DNA of 64,000 nt. Origin: Streptomyces sp. WM6378. GTDB taxonomy: Bacteria > Actinomycetota > Actinomycetes > Streptomycetales > Streptomycetaceae. This document shows positions 50,779-64,000 of the stretch, piece by piece. The notes below the pieces were generated by a model. It had not been told where the DNA came from. It saw only the letters and a program-made list of their open reading frames with translations, and ran no database searches. How positions within the stretch are numbered: position 1 is the first letter of the stretch; every line of letters begins with the position of its first letter. Both the position numbers and the translations under genes were made by a program. The stretch spans positions 66,578 through 130,577 of the forward strand of contig NZ_LGDD01000024.1 in NCBI RefSeq assembly GCF_001279695.1, written 5' to 3'.

Positions 50779-51638
50779 CGGTCGGCATCCTTCTCGCGGC
50801 TCTTGCTGTTCTTGGTGGGGTGCGGCCAGGGCTTGGCGTGCTCGGTCAGCCAGCCCGGGGGCTGCGGCGCCTTTGTCTTCACCGGGGCGTCAAACGTGAT
50901 CCGCTCGTGAATGTCGGCGGACCGGGCGAGCAGCGGTTCGACATAGGCGCGGCGCAGCGCGTCGGTGGTGTCGAACCCGGGCTCGTCGACCAGCCACTCG
51001 CAGGGCACCAGGGCCGCGACCTCGGTCAGGAGCTCCTCGGTGACCAGCGGCGCGAGCTCGGCGGCAGCGGCGGCGATGTCGGGCCCGAACGGCGCGAGCG
51101 CGTGGTCGGAGGCGTTGTACGGCTTGGCGGCCGACGCCGCGGCGCCGGGCCAGTTGTGGTGCCAGATCATCGTGGCCCCGTGGTCGATGAGCCACAGGTC
51201 GCCGTGCCAGACCAGCATGTTGGGGTTGCGCCACGAGCGGTCGACGTTGTTGATCAGCGCGTCGAACCAGACGACCTTGCCGGCCTCCACCGCGTCCACC
51301 TGGTAGGCGAGCGGGTCGAAGCCGAGCGAGCCGGGCAGGTAGTCCATCCCGAGGTTGAGGCCGCCGCTCGCCTTGAGCAGCTCCTGCACCTCCTGGTCGG
51401 GCTCGGACAGGCCGATGACCGGGTCGAGCTGGATGGTGACCAGTTCCGGGACTCGCAGCCCGAGCCGCCGGCCGAGCTCGCCGCAGATGACCTCCGCGAC
51501 GAGCGTCTTGCGGCCCTGGCCGGCCCCGGTGAACTTCATGACGTACGTTCCGAGATCGTCGGCCTCGACGATGCCCGGAAGCGATCCGCCCTCACGCAAC
51601 GGCGTGACGTACCGGGTCGCGACGACCTCATTCAACAT
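50775..51638 (-). CDS. HipA-like kinase
   Basis: A 287-residue protein of the HipA kinase superfamily, compact form. YVMKFTGAGQGRKTLVAEVICGELGRRLGLRVPELVTIQLD gives the ATP-binding Lys region, WFDALINNVDRSWRNPNMLVWHGDLWLIDHGATMIWHHNW has the catalytic D-x-x-x-x-N and the metal-binding D-H-G (normally D-F/Y-G) motif. It lacks the N-terminal HipA dimer domain and no HipB-like antitoxin gene is adjacent. Instead it is coupled by a 4-nt overlap to DUF3037. HipA toxins phosphorylate glutamyl-tRNA synthetase; whether this branch does so is not known. The start is ATG at 51638. Confidence 0.88.
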   Translation of the reverse strand: MLNEVVATRYVTPLREGGSLPGIVEADDLGTYVMKFTGAGQGRKTLVAEVICGELGRRLGLRVPELVTIQLDPVIGLSEPDQEVQELLKASGGLNLGMDYLPGSLGFDPLAYQVDAVEAGKVVWFDALINNVDRSWRNPNMLVWHGDLWLIDHGATMIWHHNWPGAAASAAKPYNASDHALAPFGPDIAAAAAELAPLVTEELLTEVAALVPCEWLVDEPGFDTTDALRRAYVEPLLARSADIHERITFDAPVKTKAPQPPGWLTEHAKPWPHPTKNSKSREKDADR

Positions 51639-51728
51639 TTTCCCGGGCCATCCATCTCTTTGGCGTTCTCTTTGGGCGTTGCAATCAACGGCATGCTTGG
51701 GGAGTAGTTACTGCGGGGCCCCGTGGAC

Positions 51729-52112
51729 TCAGTGGAGGCAGAGGCAGAACGGATGGCCGGCCGGGTCCGCGTAGACCCGCCAGTTGGCCTCCGGGCGAAG
51801 CTGGTCCGTCCGCTCAAGGACGGTCGCGCCGAGGGCGAGCGCCCGCTTCTCCTCCCCTTCCAGGTCGTCCACGTCGAAGTCCAGGTGGATCTGCTGCGGG
51901 TGCTGCTGGCTGGGCCATTCGGGCGGCCGGTAGCCGTCCACCCGCTGGCAGGCCAGCGGCGTTCCCTCGAACCCGTACACCTCGACCCAGTCGGAATCCC
52001 CCGAGTCCGCGACCACCCGGCCGCCGAGCAGGTCCGCGTAGAACTCCGCGAGCCGTACCGGATCGGCGCAGTCAAGGGCGACCGCCTGCAGCTTTCGAAT
52101 CACTTCCGACAC
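51729..52112 (-). CDS. VOC/glyoxalase family protein
   Basis: A 127-residue vicinal oxygen chelate protein with two beta-alpha-beta-beta-beta units: KLQAVALDCADPVRLAEFYADLLGGRVVAD in the first and IHLDFDVDDLEGEEKRALALGATVLE in the second. The His in IHLDFDV and the Glu-containing VEVYGFEG are possible metal-site residues; a terminal C-L-C-L-H ends the protein, as in many actinobacterial glyoxalase-like proteins. The start is GTG at 52112. Such proteins are often resistance (fosfomycin, bleomycin) or unknown functions; nothing points to a specific one. Confidence 0.88.
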   Translation of the reverse strand: MSEVIRKLQAVALDCADPVRLAEFYADLLGGRVVADSGDSDWVEVYGFEGTPLACQRVDGYRPPEWPSQQHPQQIHLDFDVDDLEGEEKRALALGATVLERTDQLRPEANWRVYADPAGHPFCLCLH

Positions 52113-52731
52113 CCCTCGTCCCTGGACGGTTTCAGCGACTCCCCCGTACGAGAGGGTCGCACCCGAGCAACCGTACGCGGTTCCTCGGCCGGGCTGCGGC
52201 GGGGTGACGGCGAGTGGCGCCGGTCGGTGCTGCGACTGGAGCGGGCGGCACGCTCGATCAGAGGGGGCCTGCCGGAATGGAGCGTCCGTCTCGCAACTCC
52301 CGGCTCAACAGCCGTCAGCCATAAGAAAGTTCGGCCATCGCGGCCATTACGACAACAGTCACCGGCACACCCCGGCCCACACCAATTTCCTGCGAATCAG
52401 CCCTGTTTGACAAATCTCAGCCGGAGCAGGGAAGATCATTAAGTAAAGGTGCAGACCATTAAGGAATCGTTAGGGTAACGCGTCCGTAGTGTCGTGAATG
52501 CGGTGATGCCTGGAGACCCGGCCGCCGACGCGCTGTGGGAATCATCACGCGCAGCGGAACCTGAATGACTCGTTCGTTCGCCGGTGTGTCCCAGGTGACC
52601 ACATTGATCGCAGATCCGACCCAGGCCCCCGGTGGGCGCATCCCGCGCACGCACACTCCCGGCACCGGAATTCCGGTGCTGGTCACCGATGGGCCGCCAC
52701 GGGTCTACGGGCGCCAACGGGAGGGGTATTG
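52113..52731. other. 619-bp region upstream of the SARP gene, no gene seen
   Basis: No frame looks protein-like. The right half is noticeably AT-richer (52320-52500) than the rest of the window. A TTGACA at 52407-52412 is followed 18 nt later by GAAGAT, a weak -10. Short repeats CATTAAG/CATTAAG/CGTTAGG at 52437-52474 follow directly. It is the left border of the NRPS cluster and carries the control region of its activator. Confidence 0.5.
52437..52474 (+). promoter_or_regulatory. Heptameric direct repeats, candidate SARP-type site
   Basis: CATTAAG (52437-52443), CATTAAG (52457-52463) and CGTTAGG (52468-52474) are direct repeats with offsets of 20 and 11 bp. SARP activators bind heptamers repeated at 11 or 22 bp near the -35 element, so this may be an autoregulatory site, though the first spacing is not ideal. 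A TTGACA lies 25 bp before the first heptamer. Confidence 0.35.
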
Positions 52732-53502
52732 GTGCTGATCAACGTTCTTGGTCCGTTGACGGTCGAGTACGGGGGGAAAACACATCGGATCCGGGCGAAG
52801 AAAATCCGGACCGTGTTCGCCGTCCTGGCTCTGAACGCGGGTCGCACGGTCTCGTGGGACACGCTCGTCGACGAACTCTGGCCCGACAAGGACCTGGAGA
52901 ATTCGAGAAACGCCCTGCATGCCACCACGGCGAGGCTACGAAAACTCATGGACGGCTGGGATCTCGACGCGAAGCCCAATGAGCTGGTGCGCACCACGGG
53001 CAGCAGCTACATGCTGGACATCCCGCAGGCCTCGACCGACGCCGCTCAATTCCTGAAATTCGCGGCCCAGGGTTCCGAATTGCTGCGGGACCAGCCGGTC
53101 CGCGCCGAGGAATTGCTGCACCAGGCGCTGAGCCTGTGGCGGGGACCCGCGCTTCTGGACGCGGGGGACGGCCTGTTGTGCCAGTCCACCGCCGCCCAGT
53201 TGGAAGAGCGGCTGATGTCGCTGCGCGAAGACCTCATCGTGGTCAAACTCAATACCGGCGGGGAACGCGAGGCGATCTCCGAACTCCGGGAACTGGTCGT
53301 CCAGCATCCCGGGCGCGAGCGATTCAGCGAGCAGCTCATGGTGGCCCTTTACCGGTGCGGGCGCCAGAGCGAGGCGCTCGACGTCTACCAACGGACCCGG
53401 GACTGGCTTTCGGCCGAACTGGGTCTCGACGTCGGCCGTTCGCTGCGCAAGCTGTACCAGGACATCCTCTCCCAGGACCCGCTCCTGGACGCCAAGGCCT
53501 GA
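52732..53502 (+). CDS. SARP family transcriptional activator
   Basis: A 256-residue Streptomyces antibiotic regulatory protein. GAGGGG lies just before the overlapping TTG (52729) and GTG (52732); I choose the GTG. The OmpR-type winged helix DNA-binding domain (residues 1-95; INVLGPLTVEYGGKTHRIRAKKIRTVFAVLALNAGRTVSWDTLVDELWPDKDLENSRNALHATTARLRKLM) is followed by the bacterial transcriptional activation domain (about 100-250; LLHQALSLWRGPALLD, RFSEQLMVALYRCGRQSEALDVYQRTRDWLSAELGLDVGRSLRKLYQDIL). Small SARPs of this form switch on the adjacent biosynthetic cluster. No in-frame TTA codon is seen, so no bldA control of this gene itself. It faces the ABC permease gene. Confidence 0.95.
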   Translation: MLINVLGPLTVEYGGKTHRIRAKKIRTVFAVLALNAGRTVSWDTLVDELWPDKDLENSRNALHATTARLRKLMDGWDLDAKPNELVRTTGSSYMLDIPQASTDAAQFLKFAAQGSELLRDQPVRAEELLHQALSLWRGPALLDAGDGLLCQSTAAQLEERLMSLREDLIVVKLNTGGEREAISELRELVVQHPGRERFSEQLMVALYRCGRQSEALDVYQRTRDWLSAELGLDVGRSLRKLYQDILSQDPLLDAKA

Positions 53503-53515
53503 TGAATGGAGCCCA

Positions 53516-53539
53516 ACTCCCCCGATGTTTGGGGGGAGT
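53516..53539 (+). terminator. First hairpin after the SARP gene
   Basis: ACTCCCCC and GGGGGAGT form a perfect 8-bp stem with an 8-nt loop, 13 nt after the SARP stop. Confidence 0.55.
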
Positions 53540-53583
53540 CGGGCACCCGCAGCGACTGTTTCCTGGTCGCCGTTGTACGAACT

Positions 53584-53615
53584 GGGGCCTGCCGGAACAC
53601 CTTCCGGCAGGCCCC
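53584..53615. terminator. Bidirectional terminator between SARP and ABC exporter
   Basis: A perfect 14-bp stem (GGGGCCTGCCGGAA and TTCCGGCAGGCCCC) with a CACC loop, followed on the plus strand by CTCGCTTTT. It lies 10 nt from the stop of the convergent ABC permease gene and should stop transcription from both sides. Confidence 0.85.
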
Positions 53616-53625
53616 CTCGCTTTTC

Positions 53626-54447
53626 TCAGCCCGCCTCGCGGTACGCCCGCAGGCTCAGCGGCACGCACAGCGCGAGCAGCGCCGCCAGCGTGCCGAACGC
53701 GACCAGGAGCGGGTGCTCCGCGGGGAAGCCGCCGCCCGTGACCACCGGGTTTCCCCACAGCGTCCGGCAGGCGGTGACCACCGAGCTGACCGGGTTCCAC
53801 TCGGCGAGCGGCCGGATCCAGGACGGCAGGCCCTGGACCGAGAAGAAGGCGTTCGACAGGAACGAGAAGGCGACCAGCACGATCGCGCCCAGTGAATCGA
53901 TCGCCTCCGGCGTGCGCATGAGCAGGCCGATCAGCACGCCGAGCCACAGCATCGCGTAGATGAACCCCACGATCAGCGCGAACCCGGCCACGACCGACAG
54001 CGTCCCGGTGTGCGGGCGCCAGCCGACGACCAGGCCCACCGACATGACGATGCCCAGGCCCAGTACGGAGACGATCAGGTCGGAGAGCGTCTGGCCGAAG
54101 AGCACCGAGCCGCGAGAGACGGGCAGTGACCGGAACCGGTCGACCAGGCCGCCGCGCAGGTCCATGCAGACGCCGATGGCGGTGGGACCGATGCTGGCGA
54201 GGCCGACCTGCACGGCGACCCCGGCCATCAGGTACTCCTCGTACGCACCGCTGCCGGGTACCGAGATGGAGTCCCTGAACAGGTAGCCCACCGCGATCAG
54301 CAGCACCAGCGGGTTCAGCGTGATGCCGAGGAACTTGCCCGGCGCCCTGCGCAGGTGCAGCAGGTGCCGCCCGGCGAGCGCGAACGTATCGGCGAGGCCC
54401 ACGGCCAGTCCGCTCAACGGGCGGGCCGGGAGGCTCAGTTCACTCAT
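53626..54447 (-). CDS. ABC-2 type exporter permease (DrrB-like)
   Basis: A 273-residue ABC-2 membrane protein with about six hydrophobic helices. Family features are the N-terminal LRRAPGKFLGITLNPLVLLIAVGYLF and the block VSRGSVLFGQTLSDLIVSVLGLGIVMSVGLVVGW plus PLAEWNPVSSVVTACRTLWGNP near the C-terminus, as in DrrB-type drug exporters. The start is ATG at 54447, overlapping the ATPase stop by 8 nt. It works with that ATPase, most likely to export or give resistance to the NRPS product. It is the last gene of the NRPS operon in the window. Confidence 0.93.
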   Translation of the reverse strand: MSELSLPARPLSGLAVGLADTFALAGRHLLHLRRAPGKFLGITLNPLVLLIAVGYLFRDSISVPGSGAYEEYLMAGVAVQVGLASIGPTAIGVCMDLRGGLVDRFRSLPVSRGSVLFGQTLSDLIVSVLGLGIVMSVGLVVGWRPHTGTLSVVAGFALIVGFIYAMLWLGVLIGLLMRTPEAIDSLGAIVLVAFSFLSNAFFSVQGLPSWIRPLAEWNPVSSVVTACRTLWGNPVVTGGGFPAEHPLLVAFGTLAALLALCVPLSLRAYREAG

Positions 54448-55441
54448 GGGGCACAGCCTTCGGATCGGGGCTCTCGGAACGTACGAGGTTGTCGGGGCCC
54501 GCCGGTCGGTCGGTGAGCTGGAAGAACACGTCGTCGAGGGTGGGACGGCGCAGCTCGAAGTCCACGACGTCCACGCCCGCGTCGCCAAGGGCGGTCGCGA
54601 CCGCGGCCAGGCTGCGCAGACCGGAGTCGAGCTGGACCGAGATGCTCCGGCCCTTCGGATCCACCACCGGTTCGGCGGAGGCGATCGCGGACACCGCCGA
54701 CAGGGCGGCGGGCAGGGCGTCCTGACGGGTCACCGAGACTTCCAGGCGTTCGGTACCGACCTTGCGTTTCAGCTCGGCCGGTGTGCCCGCCGCGATGACC
54801 CTTCCCTGGTCGATGACCACGATCTGGTCGGCGAGGAAGTCCGCCTCCTCCAGGTACTGCGTGGTCAGCAGCACCGTAATGCCGTCGGCGACCAGTTCGC
54901 GCACCACGTTCCACAGCACCATGCGGCTCGTCGGGTCGAGGCCGGTGGTCGGCTCGTCGAGGAACAGCACGGGCGGCCGGGCGATGATGCAGGTGGCCAG
55001 GTCGAGACGGCGGCGCATGCCGCCCGAGTAGGTGCCCGCCGGGCGGTCGGCGGCGGCCGTCAGCTCGAACCGTTCCAGTAGTTCGTCGGCACGCTGCCGG
55101 GCCCCGCGCCGCCCCTGCCGCAGCAGGCGGCCGAGCAGCACGAGGTTCTCCCGGCCGGTGAGCAGTTCGTCGACGGCGGCGTACTGGCCGGCGAGGCCGA
55201 TCCTGCGCCGTACCTCCTTGCTCTGCTCGACCACGTCGTATCCGGCGACCGTCGCATGTCCGGCGTCCGGCTTCAGCAGGGTGGCGAGGACCCGCACGGT
55301 CGTTGTCTTGCCGGCCCCGTTGGGGCCGAGCACGCCGAGCACGGAGCCCGTCGCGACCGACAGATCCACCCCTCGCAGCGCGGTGTGGCCCTTGTACCGC
55401 TTCTCCAGTCCCTCCGCGTAGACCGCGGTGTCCGTCGCCAC
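54440..55441 (-). CDS. ABC exporter ATP-binding protein (DrrA-like)
   Basis: A 333-residue ATPase of the DrrA/daunorubicin resistance type. Walker A is LGPNGAGKTTT (about residues 38-48), the signature YSGGMRRRLDLA, Walker B VLFLDEPTTGLDP and the switch His region is replaced by LLTTQYLEEAD. The extra C-terminal domain (DDVFFQLTD near the end) is typical of DrrA-like proteins. The start is GTG at 55441, 4 nt after the mbtH stop, so it belongs to the NRPS operon. Together with the ABC-2 permease it probably exports the peptide product. Confidence 0.95.
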   Translation of the reverse strand: MATDTAVYAEGLEKRYKGHTALRGVDLSVATGSVLGVLGPNGAGKTTTVRVLATLLKPDAGHATVAGYDVVEQSKEVRRRIGLAGQYAAVDELLTGRENLVLLGRLLRQGRRGARQRADELLERFELTAAADRPAGTYSGGMRRRLDLATCIIARPPVLFLDEPTTGLDPTSRMVLWNVVRELVADGITVLLTTQYLEEADFLADQIVVIDQGRVIAAGTPAELKRKVGTERLEVSVTRQDALPAALSAVSAIASAEPVVDPKGRSISVQLDSGLRSLAAVATALGDAGVDVVDFELRRPTLDDVFFQLTDRPAGPDNLVRSESPDPKAVPHE

Positions 55442-55445
55442 GCGG

Positions 55446-55655
55446 TCAGTTGCCGGAGTGAGCGGCCAGGCTCTTCGGCCGCATGTCGGTCCAGTCCCGC
55501 TCGACGGCGGCCAGTGCCTCGGCGCGCCCGCTCTCGTCCGCCGTCACCGTCCAGCCGGCCGGCACCGCCGCGAACGTGGGCCACAGGCTGTGCTGGCCCT
55601 CGTCGTTGATCAGGACGAGGAACTTGCCCTCTTCGTTGTCGAATGGATTCGCCAT
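55446..55655 (-). CDS. mbtH: MbtH-like NRPS accessory protein
   Basis: A 69-residue MbtH-like protein that binds NRPS adenylation domains and supports their folding and activity. The family signature is complete: NPFDNEEGKFLVLINDEGQHSLWPTFAAVPAGWTVTADESGRAEALAAVERDWTDMRPKSL, including the conserved Ser and Trp residues that contact the A domain. The ATG at 55655 follows GAGAAGAGAA. It is 60 bp downstream of the NRPS gene, and 4 bp before the exporter ATPase. Confidence 0.98.
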   Translation of the reverse strand: MANPFDNEEGKFLVLINDEGQHSLWPTFAAVPAGWTVTADESGRAEALAAVERDWTDMRPKSLAAHSGN

Positions 55656-55715
55656 GGTTCTCTTCTCCAGTTCTCGTAATTTCCGGACTTTTTCAGGACC
55701 CCTATTACGGGGATG

Positions 55716-62852
<7,137 letters not shown>

Positions 62853-62865
62853 GACGTCTTCTTCC

Positions 62866-64000
62866 TCATTCACCGAATTCGAGGTCGAACTCGGCGAGTT
62901 CTTCCTGTGACAGCGAGACCAGCGGCTGGTCGGACACGGCGGGGGCCGGCGCGGGCTCCGCCGCGGGTCGTGCGGCGGCGGCGAGGGCCGCGGGCGTCTT
63001 GCGGGTGAAGACATCGCGCGGGGTGATGGTGAGGCCTGCCCTGCGGGCCCGGCCCACGACCTGTATGGAGCTGATGCTGTCGCCGCCCAGCGCGAAGAAG
63101 TCGTCGTCCGCCGTGACCGAGTCCAGGTTCAGCACCTCGGCGAACGCGGCGCACAGCGCCCGCTCCTCGGGGGTACGCGGCGCCCGCCCCGTCGTCGCGG
63201 CAACGCCCGCCCGGTCCGGCACCGGCAGCGCCTTGCGGTCCACCTTGCCGTTGGCCGTCAGCGGCAGTGCCTCCAGGGTCATGAACTCGGCCGGCACCAT
63301 GTAGTCCGGCAGCACCTCCGCCAGCGCCGCCCGTGCGTGCTCGACGGTGGCGGGACCGACGAGGTAGCCGACGAGCCGCTTGCGCCCGCCGTCGTCGGGG
63401 ACCGCCTGCACGGCCGTGTCCGTCACCCCGCCGACCGCCCTCAACACGGCCTCGATCTCACCGAGTTCGATGCGCCGCCCGCGGATCTTGACCTGGTGGT
63501 CGAGCCGTTCCAGGAACTCCAGTTGGCCGTCCGGCCGGTGGACCACGCGGTCCCCCGTCCGGTACATCCGCTCGCCCACCGCGCCGAAGGGGTCCGCGAC
63601 GAACGTCACGGCGGTGCGCCCCGGATCGCCCAGGTAGCCGCGGCCCACGCCGGTGCCCGCGACGTACAGTTCGCCCGGTGTGCCGACGGGCACGAGGCGC
63701 AGGTAGTCGTCGAGGACGTACAGGCGGGTGTTGCGCACGACGCGGCCGATGGGAACGCGGGCGCCGAGCTCGCTGTGCGGGGTGAGGACGGCGTGCGTGA
63801 CGTCGTCCGAGCACTCGGTGGGGCCGTAGGCATTGACGATCGGGATGTGCGGGTAGCGGGCGAACCAGCGCTCGCACACGTCCGCGGGCAGGGCCTCACC
63901 GGTGACGACCAGGTGGCGCAGGGCGGGCAGAACGGGGAAGTCCCCCGTGGTCTCCCAGGCGTCCAGGGCGGCCCGCAGCAGCGAGGGAACCACCTCAAGT
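62866..64000 (-). CDS. NRPS, C-terminal part (A-T; 5' end beyond the window)
   Basis: The last 377 residues of an NRPS whose 5' part lies beyond the window. What is visible is most of an adenylation domain (from [10 protein letters not shown] on; core motifs [65 protein letters not shown] [27 protein letters not shown]) and a carrier domain with [20 protein letters not shown] (Ser carrier). It ends EFDLEFGE without a TE, so it hands over to the next NRPS. Specificity positions that can be read are E (278), V (299), T (301), A (322), D (330), D (331) and K (517), which resemble the 2,4-diaminobutyrate code DIWELTADDK; positions 235, 236 and 239 are outside. Confidence 0.93.
   Translation of the reverse strand, partial: LEVVPSLLRAALDAWETTGDFPVLPALRHLVVTGEALPADVCERWFARYPHIPIVNAYGPTECSDDVTHAVLTPHSELGARVPIGRVVRNTRLYVLDDYLRLVPVGTPGELYVAGTGVGRGYLGDPGRTAVTFVADPFGAVGERMYRTGDRVVHRPDGQLEFLERLDHQVKIRGRRIELGEIEAVLRAVGGVTDTAVQAVPDDGGRKRLVGYLVGPATVEHARAALAEVLPDYMVPAEFMTLEALPLTANGKVDRKALPVPDRAGVAATTGRAPRTPEERALCAAFAEVLNLDSVTADDDFFALGGDSISSIQVVGRARRAGLTITPRDVFTRKTPAALAAAARPAAEPAPAPAVSDQPLVSLSQEELAEFDLEFGE

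Noticed and set aside
62853..62865. Possible frameshift splitting one NRPS into two genes
   Set aside because: The upstream gene ends after a full carrier domain, and the downstream gene starts with an ATG, a ribosome site and a complete C domain; 13 bp between them is a normal operon gap.

Overview
The window is high-GC actinobacterial DNA, almost certainly Streptomyces. Signs of this are GC-rich third codon positions throughout, many GTG/TTG starts, several genes with a -10-like hexamer only 6-8 nt before the start codon (leaderless type), the common Streptomyces intergenic repeat beginning AGGGGCGCGGGGAACTGCGC, and a divergent extra EF-Tu (tuf3 type). I see no rRNA, tRNA, CRISPR array, IS element or integrase.

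Layout. 1-12 kb: housekeeping and single-function genes (DUF885 protein fragment, rhodanese with divergent Lrp/AsnC regulator, sbcD-sbcC nuclease operon, YigZ, an EF-G paralogue, a squalene/phytoene synthase family protein, a CoA-binding protein, an alpha/beta hydrolase). 12-20.6 kb: a complete FxSxx-COOH peptide system on the minus strand, in the order fxsA (63-residue precursor ending FQSAL), fxsB (radical SAM/SPASM maturase fused to a C-terminal HExxH domain), fxsC (TIR-like protein) and fxsT (ParA-like P-loop + TIR-like + NB-ARC + TPR giant). 20.7-52.1 kb: chromosomal genes of mixed function: XRE-cupin regulator/EamA exporter pair, two beta-helix enzymes, DedA, a Tat-exported GH3 glycosidase, hotdog thioesterase, MFS exporter, spermidine-synthase-like protein, patatin, tuf3, DNA alkylation repair protein, TVP38, UppP, two tiny paralogous proteins, GNAT, crotonase, an Lnt, a TetR-controlled flavin monooxygenase/oxidoreductase operon, Ung, a peptide-binding lipoprotein, two tandem SDRs, a HipA-like kinase/DUF3037 pair and a VOC protein. 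52.1-64 kb: the left end of an NRPS biosynthetic cluster (SARP activator, DrrA/DrrB-type ABC exporter, MbtH, a two-module termination NRPS C-A-T-C-A-T-TE, and the 3' end of the preceding NRPS); the cluster continues beyond the right edge.

How genes work together. The fxs genes read as one unit: FxsB should cross-link and possibly hydroxylate the C-terminus of FxsA, while FxsC and FxsT look like signalling or effector proteins of unknown job. In the NRPS cluster the genes nrps1-nrps2-mbtH-ABC ATPase-ABC permease are co-directional with gaps of 60 nt or less or overlaps, and face the SARP gene across two terminator hairpins. The partial first A domain keeps specificity residues resembling a 2,4-diaminobutyrate code. 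Small regulatory circuits are visible at the tetR/monooxygenase, XRE/EamA and asnC/rhodanese divergent promoters.

The two most interesting regions are the fused-maturase FxSxx system and the uncharacterised NRPS cluster. Function calls are from reading motifs by eye; no database search was run.
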